From Virgibacillus oceani (GTDB lineage: Bacteria > Bacillota > Bacilli > Bacillales > Amphibacillaceae): 64,000 nt of DNA. The stretch is from assembly GCF_014638995.1 (NCBI RefSeq), contig NZ_BMFR01000002.1, positions 230,203 through 294,202 on the forward strand, in the 5' to 3' direction. Of the stretch, positions 52,589-61,884 are shown one piece after another. How positions within the stretch are numbered: position 1 is the first letter of the stretch; each line of letters opens with the position of its first letter. Position numbers and translations under genes: made by a program. Under the pieces are notes generated by a model that had not been told where the DNA came from, searched no databases, and saw nothing but the letters and a program-made list of their open reading frames with translations.

Positions 52589-53539
52589 CTATTGTGGCCT
52601 GTGATCTAAAAAGTTTTGATACGCAAAACCTTTCACTTCATTCTCAGAATAATAGTTTAGCAGTTCATCTATTAGATTTTGATAGTGTGACGCATTCTCC
52701 AGTCCTTCTGTGAAGCTTGTGATCCCATCAAAATCAGAACCAAAACCTATGCGACTGACTCCACCAAGTGAACATAAATGGTCAATATGTTTAATAAGAT
52801 CGGCAATAGTTGTCTTTTCTAAGTCTCCCTTAATGAATGGCGGCCAAAATACAATGTGAACAAGGCCATTATTTTGAAACATACTTTTTATTTGATCATC
52901 ATAAAGGTTTCGCGGATGATCACAAATTGCACGCGTATTTGAATGACTAGCGATCGGATAATCTGCTAGTTCAATTATGTCCCAGAACCCTTTTACCGTT
53001 GAATGGGATACATCCGTGAAAACACGGTTCTCATTATTTAGCTTTACCACTTCTTTACCAAGCAATGTCAACCCTCCGCCACGCGGTTCTTCCGCGCCAT
53101 CTGCACAAAGATTTGCATTGTTCCATGTTAAGCCAATTGAAAGTACACCGAGTCTATAAAGATGACGTAATTTGACAAGATCATTTCCAAACGCATCAGC
53201 ACCTTCCAAAGTTAGAACTGCACCAATTTCACCGTCGGCTAAGCAATCAAAGTCCTCCCATTGTTTAATGTGTTTCATTTCGGGATTTTTCCCTAGAATT
53301 TCGCTATAAAATAAATCAATTTGCTCCAATGCATGCTGCCATTTTTCATCTGAAGGTACATCAGGATGAATAAAAATTGCAAAAAACTGTGCCACAACAC
53401 CGCCCTTTTTTAAACGGTATAAATTACTGTTTAATTGTTTGGAACTTTTGAAACTTAATGGTTCCCTATCGTACATTATTCCTCTTTTTGCCGTTTGCAG
53501 TTTTAGTAGAACATCACAATGTGTGTCAATTATTTTCAC
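52589..53539 (-). CDS. M19-family membrane dipeptidase-like protein
   Basis: 316 aa. The metal site begins IIDTHCDVLLKL (HxD); further family parts are LTLEGADAF (bridging Glu), LTWNNANLCADGAEEPRGGGLT, TDVSHSTVKGFWDI, YPIASHSNTRAICDHPRNL and RIGFGSDFDGI. Renal dipeptidase-type enzymes split dipeptides such as Cys-Gly and accept D-residues at the C-terminus. The start is GTG 53539, 9 nt from GGGAG; it overlaps the end of the preceding gene by 14 nt, and starts further upstream would run far into that gene. Confidence 0.87.
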   Translation of the reverse strand: MKIIDTHCDVLLKLQTAKRGIMYDREPLSFKSSKQLNSNLYRLKKGGVVAQFFAIFIHPDVPSDEKWQHALEQIDLFYSEILGKNPEMKHIKQWEDFDCLADGEIGAVLTLEGADAFGNDLVKLRHLYRLGVLSIGLTWNNANLCADGAEEPRGGGLTLLGKEVVKLNNENRVFTDVSHSTVKGFWDIIELADYPIASHSNTRAICDHPRNLYDDQIKSMFQNNGLVHIVFWPPFIKGDLEKTTIADLIKHIDHLCSLGGVSRIGFGSDFDGITSFTEGLENASHYQNLIDELLNYYSENEVKGFAYQNFLDHRPQ

Positions 53540-54266
53540 CTGAAAACTCTCCCTTTTGCTTACATGATGTAATGAATCCTTGAAAAATCTTCTGTGAGTC
53601 TTTATCATCAATCATGCTTTCTGGATGCCATTGAAGACCAAGAACAAATGGCAGATCTATACTCTCAATCGCTTCAATGATCCCGTCGTTTGCCTTTCCG
53701 CTAATTTGAAAGGAATCTGCTACAGCACGATTCGCTTGATGATGACGGCTATTAACTTTTAACGTTTCTTTGCCAATTAAATGATGGAGAAGACTTCCCT
53801 TACACACATTGACGAGGTGTGATCCATGCGTTGATGGAGCATTTTGATTGTGCTGCAATAACTCATGATGAATCTGCGCATAAATATCCTGATACATATC
53901 CCCGCCAGCAGCAATATTTAAAATCTGGCAGCCGCGGCAAACTGCGAGTACCGGCTTACCCAATTCAAACATCTTTTGTATCAAGGGAATCTCAAATGCG
54001 TCGCGTGACGGTATAATCGTACCAAGGTTTGGATGTGGTTCCTCAGTAAAATATGTGGGATCAATGTCATATCCACCAGTTAAATATAATCCATCAATTG
54101 TAGACGCCAATTGGCCAACATCTTCATCTGCCAGCAAATACGGAAGCATAACCGGCATTCCTCCTGCCCCGGCAATAGCATTTATATTATCCTTGTTAAT
54201 CATATAATTCGTTTCATCCAATTCCATTGATGACGTAATTCCAATAAGCGGCTTCAAATCTTTCAC
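53526..54266 (-). CDS. Class-I amidotransferase-like gamma-glutamyl hydrolase (peptidase C26/PuuD type)
   Basis: 246 aa. The nucleophile elbow VLAVCRGCQILNIAAGGDMYQD holds the catalytic Cys, and FVLGLQWHPE the catalytic His-Glu. GGYDIDPTYFTEEPHP is the PuuD-type loop. Relatives hydrolyse gamma-glutamyl-GABA and other gamma-glutamyl amides. The start is GTG 54266, overlapping the TGA of the preceding gene by 4 nt (GTGA), which indicates coupling. Whether the substrate is gamma-Glu-GABA, glutathione-like or another gamma-glutamyl compound is unknown. Confidence 0.87.
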   Translation of the reverse strand: MKDLKPLIGITSSMELDETNYMINKDNINAIAGAGGMPVMLPYLLADEDVGQLASTIDGLYLTGGYDIDPTYFTEEPHPNLGTIIPSRDAFEIPLIQKMFELGKPVLAVCRGCQILNIAAGGDMYQDIYAQIHHELLQHNQNAPSTHGSHLVNVCKGSLLHHLIGKETLKVNSRHHQANRAVADSFQISGKANDGIIEAIESIDLPFVLGLQWHPESMIDDKDSQKIFQGFITSCKQKGEFSGENN

Positions 54267-55225
54267 CCCATATCCTTTTCAGGAAAATTCTTATATAGCT
54301 TTCGAATATCAACATTTCCACCTGAAAGAACGCAGGCCACCTTTTTATCCGATATTCCCAATTTATTAAACATGGCAGCTGCAACGGTCACAGCACTGGA
54401 AGGTTCAATTAATTGTTTCATCCGCTCCAATACAAAAAACAATGCATGCCGGATCTCCTCTTCACTTACTAGCATGATATCATCCACATATCTATTGATT
54501 ATCGGAAATGTCATATCCCCAGGCTGATTCACCCGCAGCCCATCCGCAATCGTAGCAGTACCAGATATCGAAGTAATCCTGCCGCTCTCTAATGAAAGGT
54601 ATGTGTCATTCGCCATTTCCGGTTCCACGCCGATTACTTTAACGTTTGGTTTCGTTTCCTTTATCGCGGTAAGTATTCCGGAAATTAAACCGCCCCCACC
54701 TATAGGGACGACAACAACGTCTACATCTTCTATTTGTTCAAGTATTTCCAAGCCGACGGTTCCCTGACCCGCAATAATATACGGATCATCATATGGTGGA
54801 ATAAAGACACCATTTTTCAGTTTTGCCAGTTCATTCGCTCTTGGCAAACGTTCAGCTGATGTTGTACCGCATTTTTCGATATTTCCATTGTAGCCTTTTA
54901 TTGCATTTAGTTTACTAACAGTCACATCCTCAGGGACTACAATTGTTGCAGGAACTCCAAGAATATTCGCTATATATGCCACTGCCTGACCGTGATTTCC
55001 AGATGAAGCAGCGGTTACAAAAGAAGCACCTTCCCTTACTGTCTGCTTCACCTTATTCGTTGCACCCCTAATTTTGAAAGAACCAGTCTTCTGTACATGC
55101 TCGCCCTTTAAAAAAATCGAGTTGCCGCAAATAGAAGAAAGCTGATTGGAACTGATTATTGGTGTTTCATTAATAATGGCTTTGATTTGCTCACGTGCTT
55201 CATAAACCTGTTTAATTGTCACCAT
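54263..55225 (-). CDS. PLP-dependent serine/threonine ammonia-lyase
   Basis: 320 aa fold-type II PLP enzyme. The PLP lysine is in KTGSFKIRGATNKV; the phosphate loop is SGNHGQAVAYIA; VPIGGGGLISG and VLSGGN lie near the cofactor. Length and lack of an ACT-like regulatory domain match catabolic TdcB, serine racemase or hydroxyaspartate dehydratase rather than biosynthetic IlvA. It converts Ser/Thr (or a relative) to the 2-oxoacid and ammonia. The ATG follows AAGGAG. It is the first gene of a four-gene coupled operon. Confidence 0.87.
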   Translation of the reverse strand: MVTIKQVYEAREQIKAIINETPIISSNQLSSICGNSIFLKGEHVQKTGSFKIRGATNKVKQTVREGASFVTAASSGNHGQAVAYIANILGVPATIVVPEDVTVSKLNAIKGYNGNIEKCGTTSAERLPRANELAKLKNGVFIPPYDDPYIIAGQGTVGLEILEQIEDVDVVVVPIGGGGLISGILTAIKETKPNVKVIGVEPEMANDTYLSLESGRITSISGTATIADGLRVNQPGDMTFPIINRYVDDIMLVSEEEIRHALFFVLERMKQLIEPSSAVTVAAAMFNKLGISDKKVACVLSGGNVDIRKLYKNFPEKDMG

Positions 55226-55250
55226 ATGATCTACTCCTTATTTTGATCGA

Positions 55251-55289
55251 TGAAAAAGAGCGTGAACCAAAAATCCATCCACAGCTCTT
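55251..55289 (-). terminator. Terminator of the carboxylesterase gene
   Basis: AAGAGC...GCTCTT with inner CAC/GTG pairing and minus-strand TTTTTC. Confidence 0.6.
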
Positions 55290-55301
55290 CCACATAATAT
55301 G

Positions 55302-56051
55302 TTATAGTCGTTTTATAAATTCAATGCATTTTTCAGCAATTAATTCCTTATCATTGTCCAGTGTAGCAACATGATAGCTGTTTTCAAGTACAATAATAGA
55401 ACGATCTTCTGATGAAATAGTTTGATAGATTTCCTGTGAATTTTCCGGTGGTACAACGTGATCAACGGGCGACGAGAAAATTAAGGCAGGAGTATTTATT
55501 TTATCCAGATTTACCCGTACCTGTTCTGAAAGAGTTATAATCTCTCCCATTGATTTTACCGGTGTTTTGGGATAAGCAAGTTCTTTGACACCTTCTTTTT
55601 TAATATCCGAACCAATCCCATCTACAAATCTAGTATCTGTGGAAGCAAGTGCTGCATACGTTTCGATTAACTCTGGCATATTTATAGCAGCATTAATCGG
55701 CATAATACCTTTTATTTTGGGGTAATTTTCCGCTAAATACAGTGTTAGTGTTCCACCCATTGATAATCCAGCAACATAAATTTCCGAACAAGTTTCTTTT
55801 AATTTTTTCAATCCATTTTCAACCGTTTGAATCCAATCCTGATATTTTGCATTTTCCATATCTTCCGGAGTGGTACCATGACCTGTCAGTCTTGGTCCAT
55901 AAACCGTTAGACCAGCTTCAGCTAATTGTTCGCCAAGAAACCGCATACTTTGTGTTGTTCCTGTAAATCCATGTATGACTAGAACTCCTGTCTTATTTCC
56001 CGTAAAATAAAACTCTTTAGCATCTTCCATTACCTGAAAAGTTTCAGCCAT
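55302..56051 (-). CDS. Carboxylesterase, Est30-like alpha/beta hydrolase
   Basis: 249 aa. The oxyanion region is VLVIHGFTGTTQSMRFLGEQLAE, the nucleophile Ser is in YVAGLSMGGTLTLYLAE (near residue 97), Asp in FSSPVDHVVPPENSQEIY and His in ENSYHVATLDNDKE. It is close to the Geobacillus Est30 thermostable carboxylesterase family (monoglyceride/short-chain esters). The ATG follows GAAGGAGG. Confidence 0.9.
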   Translation of the reverse strand: MAETFQVMEDAKEFYFTGNKTGVLVIHGFTGTTQSMRFLGEQLAEAGLTVYGPRLTGHGTTPEDMENAKYQDWIQTVENGLKKLKETCSEIYVAGLSMGGTLTLYLAENYPKIKGIMPINAAINMPELIETYAALASTDTRFVDGIGSDIKKEGVKELAYPKTPVKSMGEIITLSEQVRVNLDKINTPALIFSSPVDHVVPPENSQEIYQTISSEDRSIIVLENSYHVATLDNDKELIAEKCIEFIKRL

Positions 56052-56140
56052 TGTATTTCCTCCTTCACACTATCGAAATTCATATTTTAAATTTCAGATA
56101 ATTATATATTAACATATTCTTCACTTAATATAATATAATT

Positions 56141-56172
56141 AGGGCTAAGCAACATAACCATTACTCAGCCCT
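56141..56172 (-). terminator. Hairpin after the glutamate synthase-like gene
   Basis: AGGGCTaAG / CTcAGCCCT with a 14-nt loop lies 8 nt past the stop; the minus-strand T-tract is interrupted. Confidence 0.5.
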
Positions 56173-56179
56173 TCGTTTA

Positions 56180-57793
56180 TTAAGCATTCGCCGAACCTTC
56201 TCCACCCTGCTCAATCATTGTCTGATAAATATCATCAAGCGACCATGTTTTTCCTTTTTCATCTTTATAAACTACGTGTTCCCTCTTAAAATGCACTGGA
56301 GAGTCTAACCCAGCAGCTGCCGCTAGACGAAACAACCCCTTACGCATGGTAATCACGTAATTAGCCGTGCGGTATTTTTTCTCATTGATTACGAGCGCTT
56401 TTTGCAGCTCGGGATCTGTTGTTGCAACACCGACAGGACACGCATTTGACGAACATTTAAGTGTTTGGATACACCCCACAGTAATCATAAAACCACGCGC
56501 GATATTAACGAGGTCAGCTCCCATTGCCAGGGCTATAGCAACCCTGTCAGGGGAAAATAACTTCCCTGAGGCTATAATTTTTACTGTATCTCGTACTCCA
56601 TATTTTTTTAAAGCATTATCCACCAACGGTAATGCAGATTTTATAGGTAGTCCAACACTGTCAACCAGCTCCTGGTATGAGGCACCTGTACCACCTTCTC
56701 CACCATCAACCGTAATAAAATCCGGCCCTTTACCCGTATCTCTGATATTTTTCGCAAGCTCATCCGCCTCCGAATGACTCCCAATTACAATTTTCATTCC
56801 AACTGGTTTTCCAGTATGTTCCCGGATTCGTCCTATGAAATCAAATAGTGATGGAAAATCGTCAAATTCCGGAAAGCGGTTTGGACTATCAACCGATTTA
56901 AAAGGTTCAACCATCCGGATTCTTGCAATTTCCTCTGTAACTTTTTCACCATCAAGGTGTCCTCCACGCGTTTTCGCACCTTGAGCTAATTTCACTTCAA
57001 AGGCTTTCAATTGCGGTATTTTACTCTTTTCTAACAGTTCGTCCCAGTTAAAGTTTCCTTCACGGTCCCTGACACCGAACATCGCCGGTCCAATTTGCAT
57101 GATGATATCGACCCCGCCTTTTAAATGGTAATCAGATAATCCACCCTCACCCGTATTCATCCACGTTCCTTTAGCAATCCCTAATCCTTCTGACAATGCA
57201 GTAATTGCACGGTCACCCAACGACCCATAACTCATGGCAGACATACCTATTTGCCCTCTTGCACGAAATGGATATTTACATTTTTCTCCTACTACGATTG
57301 CATCTTCTTCTTTCAGTAAATATACGGGAGACTCATGCTCTTCCCAATATTCCTTCCGCTGCGTGAATAAGGGGTCCTTAACAAGCAAATAGCGATTGGT
57401 TGTCGCCTTTACCTCTTTATCCATATTCAATTCTTCGGTTAATTTTGGAAACATTGAATTTCTTATATAATATCCCGGTTCTTCAAAATCACGCTCCGAA
57501 CCAAACCCAAAAACATCACGCTTATATTTTGCCTTTTTCACAATATGTGTATAATCGTAGCGCGAGAAAGGCTTTCCCTCTAGATCACTGCTGAAAAAAT
57601 ACTGACGTAGCTCCGGACCGATTTTTTCAAAAAAGTATCGTGCTCTCCCCACTACAGGATAATTACGGAGTACTGGATGCTGCTTTTGTGTGCGATCAAC
57701 AAAAAATATATATCCAACAATACTTATTAGTATAAGAACCACAAGGACAACAGCGATAAAACCAATAATAATAAATATATCTGCCACATTCAT
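56180..57793 (-). CDS. yerD: FMN-binding glutamate synthase-family protein (YerD-like)
   Basis: 537 aa. An N-terminal membrane span (IIGFIAVVLVVLILISIVGYIFF) is followed by the GltB FMN domain: GQIGMSAMSYGSLG, KLAQGAKTRGGHLDGEKV, ITVDGGEGGTGAS and the iron-sulfur cysteines CIQTLKCSSNACPVGVATTDP. It lacks the amidotransferase and other GltB domains, so it is not a full glutamate synthase; the B. subtilis relative is YerD, of unproven activity. The ATG follows AGGTGGG. Confidence 0.88.
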   Translation of the reverse strand: MNVADIFIIIGFIAVVLVVLILISIVGYIFFVDRTQKQHPVLRNYPVVGRARYFFEKIGPELRQYFFSSDLEGKPFSRYDYTHIVKKAKYKRDVFGFGSERDFEEPGYYIRNSMFPKLTEELNMDKEVKATTNRYLLVKDPLFTQRKEYWEEHESPVYLLKEEDAIVVGEKCKYPFRARGQIGMSAMSYGSLGDRAITALSEGLGIAKGTWMNTGEGGLSDYHLKGGVDIIMQIGPAMFGVRDREGNFNWDELLEKSKIPQLKAFEVKLAQGAKTRGGHLDGEKVTEEIARIRMVEPFKSVDSPNRFPEFDDFPSLFDFIGRIREHTGKPVGMKIVIGSHSEADELAKNIRDTGKGPDFITVDGGEGGTGASYQELVDSVGLPIKSALPLVDNALKKYGVRDTVKIIASGKLFSPDRVAIALAMGADLVNIARGFMITVGCIQTLKCSSNACPVGVATTDPELQKALVINEKKYRTANYVITMRKGLFRLAAAAGLDSPVHFKREHVVYKDEKGKTWSLDDIYQTMIEQGGEGSANA

Positions 57794-57923
57794 CTTCTAG
57801 TCCCACCTTTATAAATAACTATATAAATAATTATATAAAGTTAGGATGTATCGTTAGCAAAAAACTATCCATTTTATTGCATCGATTGATCTGTACAAGT
57901 TTTTTTACAGTTTTCATACTTAC

Positions 57924-57956
57924 AAAAAAAGGAACCCTTTAAAAGAGTTCCTTTTT
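57924..57956 (-). terminator. Terminator of the SASP gene
   Basis: AAAAAGGAAC / GTTCCTTTTT with minus-strand T run, 8 nt past the stop. Confidence 0.75.
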
Positions 57957-57963
57957 CCGTATG

Positions 57964-58167
57964 CTATTTGTTTCCATTCTGCATACTTGATTCGGCGATT
58001 TTGATCATTCGTTTGACCATTTCGCCCCCCACCGATCCGTTTTCGCGTGCTGTAGTGTCTGCCCCTGGCTGAACACCGAATTCATTTGCAATTTCTTCTT
58101 TCATGTTATCCATTGCATTTTTCGCACCAGGCACTAACAATTTGTTGCTATTATTGTTTTCAGCCAT
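57964..58167 (-). CDS. Alpha/beta-type small acid-soluble spore protein
   Basis: 67 aa. KLLVPGAKNAMDNMKEEIANEFGVQPGADTTARENGSVGGEMVKRMIKIAE contains the GPR germination protease site EIANEFGV and the GSVGGEMVKRM DNA-binding segment. SASPs coat and protect spore DNA and supply amino acids on germination; expression should be sigma-G dependent, but I see no confident sigma-G box. The ATG follows GGAGTGA. It is direct evidence that the host makes endospores. Confidence 0.95.
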   Translation of the reverse strand: MAENNNSNKLLVPGAKNAMDNMKEEIANEFGVQPGADTTARENGSVGGEMVKRMIKIAESSMQNGNK

Positions 58168-58429
58168 AACCGATCACTCCATAGCGGGAATTTGAACAGT
58201 TAAAATCTGTTCTTCACTTAGGTTATGAACACTAACCTTCTTTACACCTGTAAAATAATGACACAGGCTATTTCCACAAATTTTGTTGCCCTTATGCTGA
58301 CAAGTTTCCGTAGACTGCGACGTAATGAAATGCTTAGAATATCGTTTCGGAAATACACTAATGTGATATTTTATAACTTCATACGTTTATAGGGATGAGG
58401 AAATAAAAAAAGCATATTCATTCCTACTA
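58168..58429. other. Intergenic region upstream of the SASP gene
   Basis: This contains the SASP promoter region, including the short inverted repeat AACAG-TTAAAAT-CTGTT. No gene is seen. Confidence 0.4.
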
Positions 58430-58545
58430 GCAGCCCGTATACACGGAGACTCCTGTGGGAGATGAGGCATCGGTGAGACCCCGGAGCGCGTCAGCGTGAG
58501 GAGGCTCATCAGCCGCCCACGGAAAGCGGAGTGTATACGGGCTGC
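58430..58545. repeat. GC-rich palindromic intergenic repeat element
   Basis: A 15-bp perfect terminal inverted repeat (GCAGCCCGTATACAC at 58430-58444, GTGTATACGGGCTGC at 58531-58545) encloses a GC-rich body with GGAGACTCCTGTGGGAGATG, GGTGAGACCCCGGAGCGCG, GAGGAGGCTCATCAGCCGC and CCACGGAAAGCGGAG. This phrase order (ACTCCTG.GGGA, GAGACCCCG.AG.GCG, GAGGAGGCT.A.CGCCCGC, GGAAAGCG) recurs in many Bacillaceae intergenic repeats. It codes for nothing. As RNA it would fold into one long stem-loop. Confidence 0.75.
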
Positions 58546-58646
58546 GGGGTCAAAGAGCAACATAAAATGCAAAATTTACCTCGCAGTTTACGTCTGCTGC
58601 GAACAATCAATAAACTTTTTTGTAAACAGCATTACACAATGTAACA

Positions 58647-59501
58647 TCAGCTATTAATTTCATCCCAGGTTCTTATCAAACCATCAACAATTGGTTCAAT
58701 GACATCATTATCAGAACTATATTTAATATGGGAGAGCGGATTCCAGCTCGTCAATAAACCGCCGGCGTTCACCGCTACATCATCAGTCACATGCGTTTGA
58801 AAAATATCATTCAAGGCTTTAAGCGGAAACGAAAGGACATCATCCTTATCGTAGAAATTTAACCACTCACCTTTTAAATTTGGGTAATAGTTGTTCAATA
58901 ATGGTGAAGGGACACTTATTGGCGAGCCAAAATCAATATAACGGAGCGACCACAATGCCATAGGACTTCCCATTGTATAGAAAAGTGTTAATGTGTCTCC
59001 TTTTTCTAATGGTGTATCTTCAACAATATTTTTCGTGAGATCACCTAAGCTTCCCTGCCGATACTGCATATCAAAAAAATAATTACTTGCAATTATGGAG
59101 CCGAGACTATGGCTGATCACACATAACGGGGCTTTTGATCCTGCTTTTTTCTTTAACCTTCTGAGAGATTCTGCAAAAAAAGAATGGACCTTATCATAAT
59201 TCTGATTACCTATTGTTGTCGGCTGATATGCAATTGCATCTGCAAGAAATTCAATCGCAAATCGCCGTAAATAAGTGAAATCCAATTCCGCATTCCGCTG
59301 TACTCTCTCCCATAGTTCCTCTTGTTCGCGTTCAAAAATAGATGACCAGAATACAGGTTCAAATACCAATGACTGTTCGGTATTTTTCGTGTGCAATTTT
59401 TCAGCAAAACGTTTCGATATTGATTGAATCATTTCTTCTGCAAAATTTTCTTTTGGTGTACCTGCGCCGTGAAGTATCGCAATAGCAAGCTTCTGGGTCA
59501 T
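58647..59501 (-). CDS. Alpha/beta hydrolase, lipase-like
   Basis: 284 aa, no signal peptide. IAILHGAGTPKENFAEEMI opens the alpha/beta fold, and the nucleophile elbow is CVISHSLGSIIASNYF (Ser near residue 129); FYTMGSPMALWSL is typical of cytoplasmic lipase-like hydrolases, and a late His is in LSHIKYSSDNDVI. Substrate is unknown. The ATG follows TGAGGAGTG. It is monocistronic, flanked by the repeat element and the asparagine synthetase gene. Confidence 0.75.
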   Translation of the reverse strand: MTQKLAIAILHGAGTPKENFAEEMIQSISKRFAEKLHTKNTEQSLVFEPVFWSSIFEREQEELWERVQRNAELDFTYLRRFAIEFLADAIAYQPTTIGNQNYDKVHSFFAESLRRLKKKAGSKAPLCVISHSLGSIIASNYFFDMQYRQGSLGDLTKNIVEDTPLEKGDTLTLFYTMGSPMALWSLRYIDFGSPISVPSPLLNNYYPNLKGEWLNFYDKDDVLSFPLKALNDIFQTHVTDDVAVNAGGLLTSWNPLSHIKYSSDNDVIEPIVDGLIRTWDEINS

Positions 59502-59630
59502 GCGCTCACTCCTCAGGATATAATTGACCTTGATTTGAAGAAGACTTTATAATTAGGTTAATCGTACGCTAATTCGAGGATTAATTTAATGGAGATTTTG
59601 ACCTATTTATTTGTTTTATTATTATTTTCG

Positions 59631-61478
59631 TTAGTCCCGAACCGTTACATTATACTTTCTCATCCAGTAATCAATCTGGCATAAATGGGCAATGAGCTGT
59701 GGTCCTTTCATTAACTGGCCATACCATGGATCCTTAAATTCCTTCCCTTCATTTCTTACAATTTCCCCTACTTTATCGCGATTCAAAAATTCAAATAGGG
59801 GTGCATTTTTGTCTGCTAATATTTCGTTCATCCACTTTACTGTCTCTCTCGTATACATTGGCTGAAACGTTTTCGGGTAAGGACTCTTTTTGCGATATAA
59901 AATTTCATCTGGCAGCATTCCTTCTAATGCTTTTCGTAATATACCTTTTTCCCTGCCATGCAACGTTTTGATGTCCCATGGTACGTTCCAGACGTATTCA
60001 ACTAATTTATGATCGGCAAATGGAACCCTTACTTCTAGACTAGCCCCCATACTCATCCGGTCCTTACGATCTAACAATTGAGCCATAAACCAATGCATAT
60101 TTAAATAAAAAAGTTCACGCCTGCGTGCATCCTTCTCGTTTTCACCATCTAAACGGGGAGTTTCATTAATTGTTTCCTGATAACGATCATGTACATATTC
60201 TTTTAAATTTAATTTCTTTTGCCACTCCGGATGAAGCAAATTAATTCTTGATTCCAATGATGTCACCCAGGGAAAATCATTATCCTTTGCTTTAGGCGGG
60301 TCATGAAACCATGGATATCCGCCAAATATTTCATCGGCACATTCGCCTGACAAGCTAACTGTCGTATGCTGCTTAATTTGCCGGCAAAACCATAATAGCG
60401 AGGAATCAATATCGGCCATTCCAGGCTGATCACGTAATTCAACCGCTTCTCTTAAAAAATGTGCTAAGTCTTCTCCAGATATAACTTCATCATGATGATC
60501 AGTCGAAAAGCTGCTTACCATCTTCTGAATCCAGGGTTTGTCGCTGGAAGGCTGAAACTTGCTCACTTCAAAATGTTGATCATTTCCCTCATAATCGATT
60601 GAAAAAGTAGCAAGCGAACCCTTACCATTCGCTTTGAAATAGTCAGCTGCAATTGCAGTAATGGCACTCGAATCCAATCCCCCAGATAAAAACGTTGATA
60701 CTGGTACATCCGCAACTAATTGCCTTTTAACAGCATCAACAAATAACTCTCTTACCTTTTCTGATGTTTCTTCAATAGAATCATGATGCTCTTTACTTTG
60801 AACATTCCAGTATCTCCAAACATTTAAACCATTTTTGGAAAAAGTTAAGGAATGTCCTGCTCTCAATTCTTTAACACCCCTAAATAATCCGTGACCAGGT
60901 GTCCGTGATGGACCTAATCCAAATATTTCTGAAAGTCCATCACGATCAACCTCTGATCTCACAGTAGGATGTGCCAGTATCGCTTTTAATTCAGACCCGA
61001 AAATAAAGCATCCCGATTCTTCCAAAAAAAATAGCGGCTTTACACCTAGTCGATCGCGAGACATAAATAGTTGTTCTTTACCATCATCCCAAACACCAAA
61101 TGCATATATTCCATTTAAATAATCAACACATTGCTCTTTCCATTCGATATAAGCGGTTAATAAAACTTCAGTATCTGATGATGTTCTAAATGAATACCCT
61201 CTATTACGTAATTCACTTCTTAATTCCTCTGTGTTGTAAAGTTCACCATTATAAACAAGTGTGTACGTAATGCCATTCTTTTCCTTCAACATCGGCTGCT
61301 TACCGCCGTCAAGATCAACAACTGCAAGTCTTTTGTGTCCAAAGCAAACATGTTGATCAAACCAAAGCTGTGAATCATCTGGTCCTCGCAATGTCAATGT
61401 ATCCGTCATTCCCTGTAATGCAGTTCGTTCAGCCCTAACGTCTTTCTGCCAATTAACCATACCTGTGATTCCACACAA
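59631..61478 (-). CDS. asnO: Glutamine-hydrolysing asparagine synthase (AsnB/AsnO type)
   Basis: 615 aa. A class-II amidotransferase domain with catalytic Cys2 (MCGITGMVNW; KRLAVVDLDGGKQPM; YNGELYNTEELR) occupies ~1-210. The ATP-pyrophosphatase synthase domain has VSTFLSGGLDSSAITA and SLSGECADEIFGGYPW. The start is TTG 61478, 10 nt after AGGGAGG; Cys must be residue 2 for catalysis, so no downstream start works. Length and sequence fit B. subtilis AsnO (YisO), the sporulation-linked paralogue. It is monocistronic. Confidence 0.9.
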   Translation of the reverse strand: MCGITGMVNWQKDVRAERTALQGMTDTLTLRGPDDSQLWFDQHVCFGHKRLAVVDLDGGKQPMLKEKNGITYTLVYNGELYNTEELRSELRNRGYSFRTSSDTEVLLTAYIEWKEQCVDYLNGIYAFGVWDDGKEQLFMSRDRLGVKPLFFLEESGCFIFGSELKAILAHPTVRSEVDRDGLSEIFGLGPSRTPGHGLFRGVKELRAGHSLTFSKNGLNVWRYWNVQSKEHHDSIEETSEKVRELFVDAVKRQLVADVPVSTFLSGGLDSSAITAIAADYFKANGKGSLATFSIDYEGNDQHFEVSKFQPSSDKPWIQKMVSSFSTDHHDEVISGEDLAHFLREAVELRDQPGMADIDSSLLWFCRQIKQHTTVSLSGECADEIFGGYPWFHDPPKAKDNDFPWVTSLESRINLLHPEWQKKLNLKEYVHDRYQETINETPRLDGENEKDARRRELFYLNMHWFMAQLLDRKDRMSMGASLEVRVPFADHKLVEYVWNVPWDIKTLHGREKGILRKALEGMLPDEILYRKKSPYPKTFQPMYTRETVKWMNEILADKNAPLFEFLNRDKVGEIVRNEGKEFKDPWYGQLMKGPQLIAHLCQIDYWMRKYNVTVRD

Positions 61479-61884
61479 AGTGTTTCATCCTCCCTTGGAA
61501 AATATTAAACCGTTTTTTACTTGGTCATTGTATGCGCTTGGATGTTGGAATATTCCAGAATAACAACTTATGAATATATGAATAAAGAATATTTTTTATG
61601 CGTATAATTCTTAGTTCTCGCAGTTTATGTAATTTGTATAATGAATGGTAAATGCTGATAACAATCAGTAAAGACATTACATCCAGCAAATACGATAATG
61701 AATTATTTCTGGAATATAAAGGAATATTAATTATTAAAAGTGAAATTAATAAATTTATCAGGGAAATATGAACTTAATATCTTGATAACACAAATGAAAA
61801 GAAATTGTAAGATTATTTTCACCAATTTGGGTAATAGCGTTATAAATGAAGTTTACCAAATAATTAGGTCCAGGAGTGGTATTC
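61479..61884. other. Divergent promoter region between asnO and rfbA
   Basis: About 400 AT-rich bases without a credible gene. It contains the palindrome TGGAATATTCCA (61546-61557) and two further GGAATAT copies at about 61711-61726, a possible operator set. Confidence 0.4.
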
